DNA from: Xestospongia bergquistia
Taxonomy: Eukaryota; Porifera; Demospongiae; Haplosclerida; Petrosiidae
Length of the DNA stretch: 64,000 nt
NCBI GenBank assembly: GCA_963965975.1
Contig: OZ014421.1
Span: 3,771,001 to 3,835,000 of the forward strand
Direction: 5' to 3'
Part shown: piece after piece, positions 47,601 through 60,157 of the stretch
Layout of the letters: every line of letters begins with the position of its first letter
Numbering within the stretch: the stretch's first letter is position 1
Notes under the pieces: model-generated
Databases searched by the model: none
The model's input: only the letters and a program-made list of their open reading frames with translations
What the model was told of the DNA's origin: nothing
Translations under genes and position numbers: made by a program

Positions 47601-50600
47601 TCTAAATTCTTTAACTTAAAGACTATAGAGCGTTAATGCAAACTAACTTACTAAACTGTTAATAGCTGTTTATTTAGTTAGTGCCATAAAGTCCTTTAGA
47701 CTGAGCAGTTTACTTTATAAACTTCTCTCAATAGTCTAAACCTTCTAAAGTCTTTAAGTTAAAGACTTTGGAGCGTTAATGCAATCTAACTTACTAAACT
47801 GTTAATAGCTGTTTATTTAGTTACTACCATAAAGTCCTTTAGACTGAGTAGTTTACTTTATAATCTTCTCTCAATGGTCTATACCATTTAAAGTCATTAA
47901 CTAAAAGACTTTAGAGCGTTAATGCAAACTAACTTACTAAACTGTTTATAGCAGTTTATGTAGTTAGTGCCATAAAGTCCTTTAGACTGAGCAGTTTACT
48001 TTATAAACTTCTCTCAATAGTCTAAACCTTCTAAGATCTTTAACATAAAGAGTGCGGAGCTTTACTGCAAACTAACTTACTAAACTGTCAATAGCTCTTT
48101 ATTTACTTAGTGCCATAAAGTCCTTTAGACTGAGCAGTTTACTTTATAAACTTCTCTCAATAGTTTAAACCTTCTAAAGCCTTTAACTTAAAGACTTTAG
48201 AGCGTTAATGCAAACTAACTTACTAAACTGTTAATAGGTGTTTATTTAGTTAGTGCCATAAAGTCCTTTAGACTGAGCAGTTTACTTTATAAACTTCTCT
48301 CAATAGTCTAAACCTTCTAAAGTCTTTAACTTAAAGACTGTGCAGCTTTAATGCAAACTGACATACTAAACTGTTAATAGCTCTTTATTTAGTTAGTGCC
48401 ATAGAGTCCTTTAGACTGAGCAGTTTACTTTATAAACTTCTCTCAATAGTGTAAACCTTCTAAAGTCTTTATCTTAAAGACTTTAGATTGTTAATGCAAA
48501 CTATCTTACTAAACTGTTAATAGCTGTTTATTTAGTTAGCGCCATAAAGTCCTTTAGACTGTGCAGTTTACTTTATAAACTTCTCTCAATAGTCTAAACC
48601 TTCTAAAGTCTTTAACTTAAAGACTTTAGAGCGTTAATGCAAACTAACTTACTAAACAGTTAATAGCTGTTTATTTAGTTAGTGCCATAAAGTCCTTTAG
48701 ACTGAGCAGTTTACATTATAAACTTCTCTCAATAGTGTAAACCTTCTAAAGTCTTTATCTTAAAGACTTTAGAGTGTTAATGCAAACTATCTTACTAAAC
48801 TGTTAATAGCTGTTTATTTAGTTAGTGCCATAAAGTCCTTTAGACTTAGCAGTTTACTTTATAAACTTCTCTCAATAGTCTAAACCTTCTAAAGTCTTTA
48901 ACTTAAAGACTTTAGAGCGTTAATGCAAACTAACTTACTAAACAGTTAATAGCTGTTTATTTAGTTAGTGCCATAAAGTCCTTTAGACTGAGCAGTTTAC
49001 ATTATAAACTTCTCTCAATAGTCTAAACCTTCTAAAGTCTTTAACTTAATGACTTTGGAGCGTTAATGTAAACTAACTTATTAAACTGTTAATAGCTGTT
49101 TATTTAGTTATTGCCATAAAATCCCTTAGACTGAGCAGTTTACTATATAAACTTCTCTCAGTAGTCTAAACCTTCTAAAGTCTTTATCTTAAAGACTTTA
49201 GAGTGTTAATGCAAACTATCTTACTAAACTGTTAATAGCTGTTTATTTAGTTAGTGCCATAAAGTCCTTTAGGGTGAGCAGTTTACTTTATAAACTTCTC
49301 TCAATAGTCTAAACCTTCTAAAGTCTTTAACTTAAAGACTTTAGAGCGTTAATGCAAACTAACTTACTAAACAGTTAATAGCTGTTTATTTAGTTAGTGC
49401 CATAAAGTCCTTTAGACTGAGCAGTTTACATTATAAACTTCTCTCAATAGTCTAAACCTTCTAAAGTCTTTAACTTAAAGACTTTAGAGCGTTAATGCAA
49501 ACTAACTTACTATACTTTTAATAGCTTTTTATTTAGTCAGTGCCATTAAGTCCTTTAGACTGAGCAGTTTACTTTATAAACATCTCTCAATCGTCTAAAC
49601 CTTCTAAAGTCTTTAACTTAAAGACTTTAGAGCGTTAATGCAAACTACATTACTAAACTGTTAATAGCTGTTTATTTAGTTAGTGCCATAAAGTCCTGTA
49701 GACTGACCAGTTAACATTATAAACTTCTCTCAATAGTCTAAACCTTCTAAAGTCTTTAACTTAAGGACTTTAAAGCGTTAACGCAAACTAACTTACTAAA
49801 CTGTTAATAGCTGTTTATTTAGTTAGTGCCATAAAGTCCTTTAGACTGAGTAGTTTACTTTATAAACTTCTCTCAATAGTCTAAACCTTCTAAAGTCTTT
49901 AACTTAAAGACTTTGGAGCGTGAACGCAAACTAACTTATTAAACTGTTAATAGCTGTTTATTTAGTTAGTGCCACAAAGTCCTTTAGACTGAGTATTTTA
50001 CTTTATAAACTTCTCTCAATAGTCTAAACCTTCTAAAGTCTTTAACTTAAAGACTTTAGAGCGTTACTGCTAACTAACTTAATAGTTGTTTATTTAGTTA
50101 GTGCTATAAAGTCCTTTAGACTGAGCAGTTTACTTTATAAAATTGTCTCAAATGTCTGAACCTTCTAAAGTCTTTAATTTAAAGGCTTTAGAGCGTTAAT
50201 GCAAACTAACTTATAAACTGTTAATAGCTGTTTATTTTGTTAGTGCCATAAAGTCCTTTAGACTGAGCAGTTTACTATACAAACGTCTCTCAATAGTCTA
50301 AACCTTCTAAAGTCTTTAACTTAAAGACTTTACATCGTTAATGTAAACTAACTTAATAGTTGTTTATTTAGTTAGTGCTATAAAGTCCTTTAGACTGAGC
50401 AGTTTACTTTATAAAATTGTCTCAAATGTCTGAACCTTCTAAAGTCTTAAACTTAAAGACTTTAGAGCGTTAATGCAAAATAACATACTAAACTGTTAAT
50501 AACTGTTTATTTAGTTAGTCCCATAATGTCCTTTAGTCTGAGCAGTTTACTTTATAAACTTCTCTCAATAGTCTAAACCTTCTAAAGTCTTTAACTTAAA

Positions 50601-51187
50601 GACTTTGGATTGTTAATGTATACTAACTTATTAAACTGTTAATAGCTTTTTATTTAGTTAGTGCCATAAAGTCCTTTAGACTGAGCAGTTTACTTTATAA
50701 ACTTCTCTCAATAGTCTAAACCTTCTAAAGTCTTTACTTAAAGACTTTAGAAAGTTAATGCAAACTAACTTACTAAACTGTTAATAGCTTTTTATTTAGT
50801 TTGTGCCATAAAGTCCTTTAGACTGAGCAGTTTACTTTATAAACTTCTCTCAATAGTCTAAACCTTCCAAAGTCTTTAACTTAAAGACTTTAGAGCGTTA
50901 ATGCAAACTAACTTACTGAAGAGTTAATAGCTGTTTATTTAGTTAGTGCCATAAAGTCCTTTAGACTGAGTAGTTTACTTTATAAACATCTCTCAATAGT
51001 CTAAACCATTTAAAGTCTTTAATTTAAAGACTTTAGAGCCTTAATGCAAACTAACTTACTAAACTGTTAATAGCTGTTTATTTAGTTAGTGCCATAAAGT
51101 CCTTTAGACTGAGCAGTTTACTTTATAAACTTCTCTCAATAGTCTAAACCTTCTAAAGTCTTTAACTTAAAGACTTTCGAGCGTTAA

Positions 51188-51822
51188 CTCTTTCATGTAT
51201 TGCTGCGCAATTTTGTGAAGCCGTGGCTTCCTTTTGAGGGGGTGGCTGCGCAATTTTGCGCAGCATATGTCAAATTATTATTAAAATCAATTTTTATAAA
51301 AGAAAGTGAGATTATGACTTGTAGAAGAGATATATTACCCTCAGACCCTAATTTCCTGTTAAATTATCTTAAAGAAATGCCTAGTGATGGTGAATCTGAC
51401 AACAACTTCGATGTTTACATTACGGATGAAGATGTAAAAGATGAAGAATCCAGCTGCACTGCTATCTCCAGCTCCATAAACACTCTAAGAACAGAACCAA
51501 TAACTAATATACAACAACTAACCTGTCCAAAAAATAATTCATAATGAGTAATAGCCTTATAAAAACTGTCACAAATCTAGGTTAAGTACCCGCGAATGAA
51601 ATTGGTATGACGAAGCTTTTCTTTTATCTAAAATTGTTGACACAAGCTTCAAACTCTAAGAATATAACCAAAAACTATTATACAAGAACTAACCTGTCAA
51701 AAATAGAGCGTACAGCTCTCAACAAGACAGAAAAATGATCAAAGGTGACCTCGAGTAAAACGCGAATAATCAAGTCACCCACAGGAAGTTGATCTTAATT
51801 AATTTGATTACCCGTGAAAGGG
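51188..51822 (+). mobile_element. 635-bp piggyBac-derived element inserted at TTAA in the satellite
   Basis: TTAA flanks both ends (51,184-51,187 and 51,823-51,826), exactly at the satellite's GCGTTAATG site. Ends are CTCTTTCATG and, inverted, CCCTTTCACG. Near the left end GCTGCGCAATTTTG occurs twice (51,201 and about 51,247); the second is part of the near-palindrome GCTGCGCAATTTTGCGCAGC. The interior keeps only the N-terminal part of a transposase, so the element is an internally deleted derivative. Confidence 0.8.
51314..51544 (+). pseudogene. piggyBac transposase N-terminal fragment (76 codons)
   Basis: Starts MTCRRDILPSDPNFLLNYLK and continues with acidic sequence (DGESDNNFDVYITDEDVKDE). 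The motif LPSDPxxLL followed by an acidic S/D/E run is shared with the decayed transposase at 16,358, so the two elements are related. The frame ends at TAA 51,542. The whole catalytic domain is absent. An in-frame ATG further upstream (51,200) is possible, but homology supports 51,314. Confidence 0.65.
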
Positions 51823-54800
51823 TTAATGCAAACTAACTTACAAATCTGTTAATAGCTGTTTATTTAGTTAGTGCCATAAAGTCCTTTAGACTGAGTAGTT
51901 TACTTTATAAACTTCTCTCAATAGTATAAACCTTCCAAAGTCTTTAACTTAAAGACTTTAAAGGGTTAATGCAAACTAACTTAATAAACTGTTAATAGCT
52001 GTTATTTAGTTAGTACCATAAAGTCCTTTAGACTGAACAGTTTACTTTATAAACTTCTCTCAATAGTCTAAACCTTCTAAAGTCTTTAACTTAAAGACTT
52101 TGGAGCGTTAATGCAAACTAACTTACTAAACTGTTAATAGCTGTTTATTTAGTTAGTGCCATAAAGTCCTTTAGACTGAGTAGTTTACTTTAAAAACTTC
52201 TCTCAATAGTCTAAACCTTCTAAAGTCTTTAACTTAATGACTTTAGAGCGTTAATGCAAACTAACTTACTAAACTGTTAATAGCTGTTTATTTAGTTAGT
52301 GCCATAAAGTCCCTTAGACTGAGCAGTTTACTTTATAAACTTCTCTCAATAGTCTAAACCTTCTAAAGTCTTTAACTTAAAGACATTAAAGCGTTAACGC
52401 AAACTAACTTACTAAACTCTTAATAGCTGTTTATTTATTTAGTGCCATAAAGTCCTTTAGACTGAGTAGTTTACTTTATAAACTTCTCTAAATAGTCTAA
52501 ACCTTCTAAAGTCTTTAACTTAAAGACTTTGGAGCGTGAATGTAAACTAACTTATTAAACTGTTAATAGCTGTTTATTTAGTTAGTGCCATAAAGTCCTT
52601 TAGACTGAGTAGTTTACTTTATAAACTTCTCTCAATAGTTTAAACCTTCTAAAATCTTTAACTTAAAGACTTTAGAGCGTTACTGCTAACTAACTTAATA
52701 GTTGTTTAGTTCGTTAGTGCTATAAAGTCCTTTAGACTGAGTAGTTTACTGTATAAAATTGTCTCAAATGTCTGAACCTTCAAAAGCCTTTAACTTAAAG
52801 ACTTTAGAGCGTTAATGCAAAATAACATACTAAACTATTAATAGCTGTTATTTAGTTAGTGCCATAAAGTCCTTTAGACTGAACAGTTTACTTTATAAAA
52901 TTCTCTCAATAGTCTAAACCTTCTAAAGTCTTTAACTTAAAGACTTTGGAGCGTTAATGCTAACTAACTTACTAAACTGTTAATAGCTGTTTATTTAGTT
53001 AGTGCCATAAAGTCCTTTAGACTGAACAGTTTACTTTATAAACTTCTCTCAATAGTCTAAACCTTCTAAAGTCTTTAACTTAATGACTTTGGATCGTTAA
53101 TGCAAACCAACTTACTAAACTGTTAATAGCTGTTTATTTAGTTAGTGCCATAAAGTCCTTTAGACTGAGCAGTTTACTTTATAAACTTCTCTCAATAGTC
53201 TAAACCTTCTAAAGTCTTTAACTTAAAGACTTTGGAGCGTTAATGCTAACTAACTTACTAAACTGTTAATAGCTGTTTATTTAGTTAGTGCCATAAAGTC
53301 CTTTAGACTGAACAGTTTACTTTATAAACTTCTCTCAATAGTCTAAACCTTCTAAAGTCTTTAACTTAATGACTTTGGATCGTTAATGCAAACCAACTTA
53401 CTAAACTGTTAATAGCTGTTTATTTAGTTAGTGCCATAAAGTCCTTTAGACTGAGCAGTTTACTTTATAAACTTCTCTCAATAGTCTAAACCTTCTAAAG
53501 TCTTTAACTTAAAGACTTTGGAGCGTTAATGCAAACTAACTTTCTAAACTCTTAATAGCTTTTTATTTAGTTAGTGCCAGAAAGTCCTTTAGACTGAGCA
53601 GTTTACTTTATAAACTTCTCTCAATAGTCTAAACTTCTAAAGTCTTTATCTTAAAGACTTTGGAGCGTTAATGCAAACTAACTTACTAAACTGTTAATAG
53701 CTGTTTATTAGTTAGTGCCATAAAGTCCTTTAGACTGAGCAGTTTACTTTATAAACTTCTCTCAATAGTCTAAACCTTCTAAAGTCTTTAACTTAAAGAC
53801 TTTGGAGCGTTAATGCAAACTAACTTACTAAACTGTTAATAGCTGTTTATTTAGTTAGTGCCATAAAGTACTTTAGTCTGAGAAGTTTACATTATAAACT
53901 TCTCTCAATAGTCTAAACCTTCTAAAGTCTTGAACTTAAAGACTTTCGAGCGTTAATGTAAACTAACTTATTAAACTGTTAATAGCTGTTTATTTAGTTA
54001 GTGCCATAAAGTCCTTTCGACTGAGGAGTTTACTTTATGAACTTCTCTCAATAGTCTAAACCTTCTAAAGGCTTTAACTTAAAGACTTTAGAAAGTTAAT
54101 GCAAACTAACATAGAAAACTGTTAAAAGCTGTTTATTTAGTTAGTGCCATAAAGTCCTTTAGACTGAGTAGTGTACTTAATAAACATCTCTCAATAGTCT
54201 AAACCATTTAAAGTCTTTAACTTAAAGACTTTAGAGCCTTAATGCAAACTAACTTACTAAACTGTTAATAGCTGTTTATTTAGTTAGTGCCATAAAGTCC
54301 TTTAAGACTGAGTAGTTTACTTTATAAACTTCTCTCAATAGTCTAAACCTTCTAAAGTCTTTAACTTAAGGACTTTGGAGCGTTAATGCAAAGTAACTTA
54401 GTAAACTGTTAATAGCTGTTTATTTAGTTAGTCCCATAAAGTCCTTTAGACTGAGTAGTTTACTTTATAAACTTCTCTCAATAGTCTAAACGTTCTAAAG
54501 ACTTTAACTTAAAGACTTTAGAGCGTTAATGCAAACTAACTTACTAAACTGTTAATAGCTGTTATTTTGTTAGTGCCATAAAGTCCTTTAGACCGAAAAG
54601 TTTACTTTATAAACATCTCTCAATAGTCTAAACCTTCTAAAGTCTTTAACTTAAAGACTTTGGAGCGTTAATGCAAACTAACTTACTAAACTGTTAATAG
54701 CTGTTTATTTAGTTAGTGCCATAAAGTCCTTTAAGACTGAGTAGTTTACTTTATAAACTTCTCTCAATAGTCTAACTCTTCTAAAGTCTTTAACTTAATG

Positions 54801-57800
54801 ACTTTGGAGCGTTAATGCAAACTAACTTACTAAACTGTTAACAGCTGTTTATTTAGTTAGTGCCATAAAGTCCTTTAGACTGAGCAGTTTACATTATAAA
54901 CTTCTCTCAATAGTCTAAACCTTCTAAAGTCTTTAACTTAAAGACTTTAGAGCGTTAATGCAGTCTAACTTACTAAACTGTTAATAGCTGTTTATTTAGT
55001 TAGTGCCATAAAGTCCTTTAGACTGAACAGTTTACTTTATAAACATCTCTCAGTAGTCTAAACGTTCTAAAGTCTTTAACTTAAAGACTTTGGAGCGTTA
55101 ATGCAAACTAACTTACTAAACTGTTGATAGCTGTTTATTTAGTTAGTGCCATAAGTCCTTTAGACTGAGGAGTTTACTTTAGAAACTTCTCTCAATAGTC
55201 TAAACCTTTAAAAGTCTTTAACTTAATGACTTTGGAGCGTTAATGCAAACTAACTTACTAAACTGTTAATGGCTGTTTATTTAGTTAGGGCCATAAAGTC
55301 CTTTAGACTGAGCAGTTTACTTTATAAAATTCTCTCAATAGTCTAAACCTTCTAAAGTCCATATCTTAAAGACTTTGGAGCTTTAATGCAAACTAACATA
55401 GAAAACTGTTAATAGGTGTTTATTTAGTTAGTGCCATAAAGTCGTTTAGACAGAGCAGTTTAGTTTATTAACTTCTGTCAATAGTTTAAACCTTCTAATG
55501 TCTTTAACTTAAAGACTTTGGAGCGTTAATGCAAACTAACTTACTAAACAGTTAATAGCTGTTTGTTTAGTTAGTGCCATAAAGTCCTTTAGTCTGAGCA
55601 GTTTACATTATAAAATTCTCTCAATAGTCTAAACTTTCTAAAGTTTTTAACTTAAAGACTTTGGAGCGTTAATGTAAACTAACTTATTAAACTGTTAATA
55701 GGCGTTGATTTAGTTAGTGCCATAAAGTCCTTTAGACTGAGCAGTTTACTTTATAAACTTCTCTCAATAGTCTAAACCTTCTAAAGTCTTTAACTTAAAG
55801 ACTTTAGAAAGTTAATGCAAACTGACACACCAAACTGTTAATCGCTTTTTATTTAGTTAATGCCATAAAGTCCTTTAGACTGAGCAGTTTACTTTATAAA
55901 CTTCTCTCAATAGTCTAAACCTTCTAAAGTCTTTAACATAAAGACTTTGGAGCTTTAATGCAAACTAACATACTAAACTGTTAATAGCTCTTTATTTAGC
56001 TGTGCCATAAAGTCCTTTAGACTGAACAGTTTACTTTGTAAACTTCTCTCAATAGTGTAAACCTTCTAAAGTCTTCATCTTAAAGACTTTAGAGCGTTGA
56101 TGCAAACTAACTTACTAAACTGTTAATAGCTGTTTATTTAGTTAGTGCCATAAAGTCCTTTAGACTGAGCAGTTTACTTTATAAAATTCTCTCAATAGTC
56201 TAAACATTCTAAAGTCTTTAACTTAAAGACTTTATTGGGTTAATGCAAACTAACTTACTAAACTGTTAATAGCTGTTTCTTTAGTTAGAGCCATAAAGTC
56301 CTTTAGACTGAGCAGTTTACTTTATAAAATTCTCTCAATAGTCTAAACCTTCTAAAGTCTTTAACTTAAAGACTTTAGAGCGTTAATGCAAACTAACTTA
56401 CTAAACTCTTAATAGCTGTTTATTTAGTTAGTGCCATAAAGTCCTTTAGACTGAGCAGTTTACTTTATAAACTTCTCTCAATAGTCTAAACCTTCTAAAG
56501 TCTTTAACTAAAAGACTTTAAGCGTTCATGCAAACTAACTTACTAAACTGTTAATAGCTGTTTATTTAGTTAGTGCCATAAAGTCCTTTAGACTGAGCAG
56601 TTTACTTTATAAACTTCTCTCAATAGTCTAAACCTTCTAATGTCTTTAACATAAAGACTTTAGAGCGTTAAGGCAAACTAACTTACCAAACTGTTAATAG
56701 CTGTTTATTTGTTTAGTGCCATAAAGACCTTTAGACTGAGCAGTCTACTTTATAAAATTTTATCAATAGTCTAAACCTTCTAAAGTCTTTCACTAAAAGT
56801 CTTTGGTGCGTTAATGACAACTAACTTACTAAACTGTTAATAGCTGTTTATTTAGTTAGTGCCAAAAAGTCCTTTAGACTGAGCAGTTTACTTTAGAAAC
56901 TTCTCTCAATAGTCTAAACCTTCTAAAGTCTTTAACTTAAAGACTTTGGAGCGTTAATGCAAACTAACTTACTAAACTGTTAATAGCTGTTTATTTAGTT
57001 AGTGCCATAAAGTCCTTTAGACTGAGCAGTTTACTTTATAAACTTCTCTCAATAGTCTAAACCTTCTAAAGTCTTTAACTTAAAGACTTTGGAGCGTTAA
57101 TGCAAACTAACTTACTAAACTGTTAATAGCTGTTTATTTAGTTAGTCCCATAAAGTCCTTTAGACTGAGTAGTTTACTTTAGAAACTTCTCTCAATAGTC
57201 TAAACCTTCTAAAGTCTTTAACTCAATGACTTTGGAGCGTTAATGCAGACTAACTTACTAAACTGTTAATAGCTGTTTATTTAGTTAGTGCCATAAGGTC
57301 CTTTAGACTGAGCAGTTTACTTTATAAACTTCTCTCAATAGTCTAAACCTTCTAAAGTCTTTAACTTAAAGACTTTAGAGCGTTAATGCAAAATAACTTA
57401 CTAAACTGTTAATAGCTGTTTATTTAGTTAGTGCCATAAAGTCCTTTAGACTTAGCAGTCTACTTTATAAAATTCTATCAATAGTCTAAACCTTCTAAAG
57501 TCTTTAACTTAAAGACTTTGGTGCGTTAATGAAAACTAACTTACTAAACTGTTAATAGCTGTTTATTTAGTTAGTGCCATAAAGTCCTTTAGACTGAGCA
57601 GTTTACTTTATAAACTTCTCTCAATAGTCTAATCCTTCTAAAGTCTTTAACTTAAAGACTATAAAGCGTTAATGCAAACAAACTTACTATACTCTTAATA
57701 GCTTTTTATTTAGTTAGTGCCATTAAGTCTTTTAGACTAAGCAGTTTACTTTATAAACATCTCTCAATCGTCTAAACCTTCTAAAGTCTTTAACTTAAAG

Positions 57801-59497
57801 ACTTTAGAGCGTTAATGCAAACTAACTTACTAAACTGTTAATAGCTGTTTATTTAGTTAGTGCCATAAAGTCCTTTAGACTGACCAGTTAACATTATAAA
57901 CTTCTTTCAATAGTCTAAACCTTCTAAAGTCTTTAACTTAAAGACTTTAAAGCGTTAACGCAAACTAACTTACTAAACTGTGAATTGCTGTTTATTTAGT
58001 TAGTGCCACAAAGTCCTTAAGACTGAGTAGTTTACTTTATAAACTTCTCTCAATAGTCTAAACCTTCTAAAGTCTTTAAGTTAAAGACTTTGGAGCGTGA
58101 ATGTAAACTAACTTATTAAACTGTTAATAGCTGTTTATTTAGTTCGTGCCATAAAGTCCTTTAGACTGAGTAGTTTACTTTATAAACTTCTCTCAATAGT
58201 CTAAACCTTCTAAAGTCTTTAACTTAAAGACTTTAGAGCGTTACTGCTAACTAACTTAACAGTTGTTTATTTCGTTAGTGCCATAAAGTCCTTTAGACTG
58301 AGTAGTTTACTTTATAAAATTGTCTAAATAGTCTAAACCTTCTAAAGTCTTTAACTTAAAGACTTTAGAAAGTTAATGCAAACTAACTTACTAAACTGTT
58401 AATAGCTCTTTATTTAGTTAGTGCCATAAAGTCCTGTAGACTGAGCAGTTTACTTTATAAACTTCTCTCAATCGTCTAAACCTTCTAAAGTCTTTAACTT
58501 AAAGACTTTAGAGCGTTAATGCAAACTACCTTACTAAACTCTTAATAGCTGTTTATTTAGTTAGTGCCATAAAGTCCTTTAGACTGAACAGTTTACTTTA
58601 TAAACTTCTCTCAATAGTCTAAACCTTCTAAAGTCTTTATCTTAACGACTTTGGAGCGTTAATGCCAACTAACTTACTAAACTGTTAATAGCTGTTTATT
58701 TATTTAGTGCCATAAAGTCCTTTAGACTGAGTAGTTTACTTTATAAACATCTCTCAATAGTCTAAACCTTCTAAAGTCCTTAACTTAATGACTTTGGAGC
58801 GTTAATGCAAACTAACTTACTAAACTGTTAATAGCTGTTAATTTAGTTAGTGCCATAAAGTCCTTTAGACTGAGCAGTTTACTTTATAAACTACTCTCAA
58901 TAGTCTAAACCTTCAAAAGTCTTTAACTTAAAGACTTTAGAGCGTTAATGCAAACTAACTTACTACACTCTTAATAGCTTTTTATTTAGTTAGTGCCATA
59001 AAGTCCTTTAGACTGAGCAGTTTACTTTATAAACTTCTCTCAATAGTCTAAACTTCTAAAGTCTTTATCTTAAAGACTTTGGAGCGTTAATGCAAACTAA
59101 CTTACTAAACTGTTAATAGCTGTTTATTTAGTTAGTGCCATAAAGTCCTTTAGACTGAGCAGTTTACTTTATAAACTTCTCTCAATAGTCTAAACCTTCT
59201 AAAGTCTTTAACTTAAAGACTTTGGAGCGTTAATGCAAACTAACTTACTAAACTGTTAATAGCTGTTTATTTAGTTAGTGCCATAAAGTCCTTTAGACTG
59301 AACAGTTTACTTCATAAACATCTCTCAATAGTCTAAACCTTCTAAAGTCTTTAACTTAAAGACTTTGGAGCGTTAATTCAAACTAACTTACTAAACTGTT
59401 AATAGCTGTTTATTTAGTTAGTGCCATAAAGTCCTTTAGACTGAGCAGTTTACTTCATAAAATTCTCTCAATAGTCTCAACCTTCTAAAGTCTTTAA
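51823..59497 (+). repeat. 143-bp satellite, continued (about 54 monomers)
   Basis: Same monomer and orientation as before the insertion. Contains a two-monomer duplication (286 bp; TAATGACTTTGGATCG at about 53,083 and 53,369) and deleted monomers with CTAACTTAATAGTTGTT at about 52,690 and 58,250 (the latter with AACAGTTGTT). Confidence 0.95.
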
Positions 59498-60157
59498 CCC
59501 TTTGAGCGCTTGTCGGGGCACGTTTTTTACACCCCCACGCGAGTGTTGATTTAAGGGTAACCTTTGAGTCAGAGGAAGTTGCTACAAGTCTTTCTTTTCG
59601 AGTTTTCTAGCGTTTTTAATTGTTGTCGCTGTCAAACAACATTACTGAAACATTTTACTAACTCTAGTTCTCATGTAAGTGTTGATTGTACTAACTCTAA
59701 CCGTCAGGCGAGTTGCCGTTTTCCATGAATAACTCATGAAATAAGTAAGATACTGTTTGAATTGATTGTGGTGTGGTATAACAGTGGTAAATGATATATA
59801 GTGATTTGTTTATAGTAATAAGGTATTATATTATGTTTGTAGGTAGGACAATGTAATAATATCAAAGTTATAAGTGTCGTTTGGGGTCTTTGAATGTGTG
59901 ATAAAGCTCGAAGAAAGGTACAACGCACAATGGTACATCACCCTGCTTACATTTCTATGTTTTCTCCGTCAAAAGGTTCCAAAGGTTTTGCAGAGTCCAA
60001 AGGAAGATCAAAGTACCAGTAATCAAAACTCTAAAAGCCACAGACACTCCCGTTTTAATCAATAATGAATAATTTTCAGTTGGTTATAAAAATATGACTT
60101 CCGCTTTTATACAACGTATTCCGCGTGTATAAATATATGCCCTTCGCGCTCAAAGGG
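59498..60157. mobile_element. 660-bp non-autonomous piggyBac-type element inserted at TTAA
   Basis: Perfect 12-bp TIRs CCCTTTGAGCGC. Left flank is TTAA (59,494-59,497); right flank is TTCA (60,158-60,161), a one-base decay of TTAA. The target is the satellite's CTTTAACTTAAAG dyad, which resumes after the element. ORFs inside (59,734-59,928 minus and 59,874-60,065 plus, about 63 codons each) show no piggyBac motif. CCCTTT ends and the TTAA target support the superfamily; there is no transposase. Confidence 0.8.

Larger units (their letters stand above)
20693..51187 (+). repeat. 143-bp satellite, main array (about 213 monomers)
   Basis: The period is 143 bp by direct counting (for example GTGCC at 27,133 and 27,276). 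The monomer reads, in order, GTTAGTGCCATAAAGTCC, TTTAGACTGAGCAGTTTAC, TTTATAAACTTCTCTCAAT, AGTCTAAACCTTCT, AAAGTCTTTAACTTAAAGAC, TTTGGAGCGTTAATGC, AAACTAACTTACTAAACTG, TTAATAGCTGTTTATTTA. Each monomer has a perfect 11-bp-arm dyad (AAAGTCTTTAA, one base, TTAAAGACTTT) and weaker inverted pairs (AGTTTA/TAAACT and ACTAAA/TTTAGT). Stops are frequent in all frames; no ORF or gene is present. Such arrays are typical of heterochromatin or centromeres; the location here is not known. Confidence 0.95.

Noticed and set aside
59734-60065. Two opposed ORFs of about 63 codons in the 660-bp piggyBac-type element
   Set aside because: Neither shows piggyBac transposase or zinc-ribbon motifs; the element appears non-autonomous.
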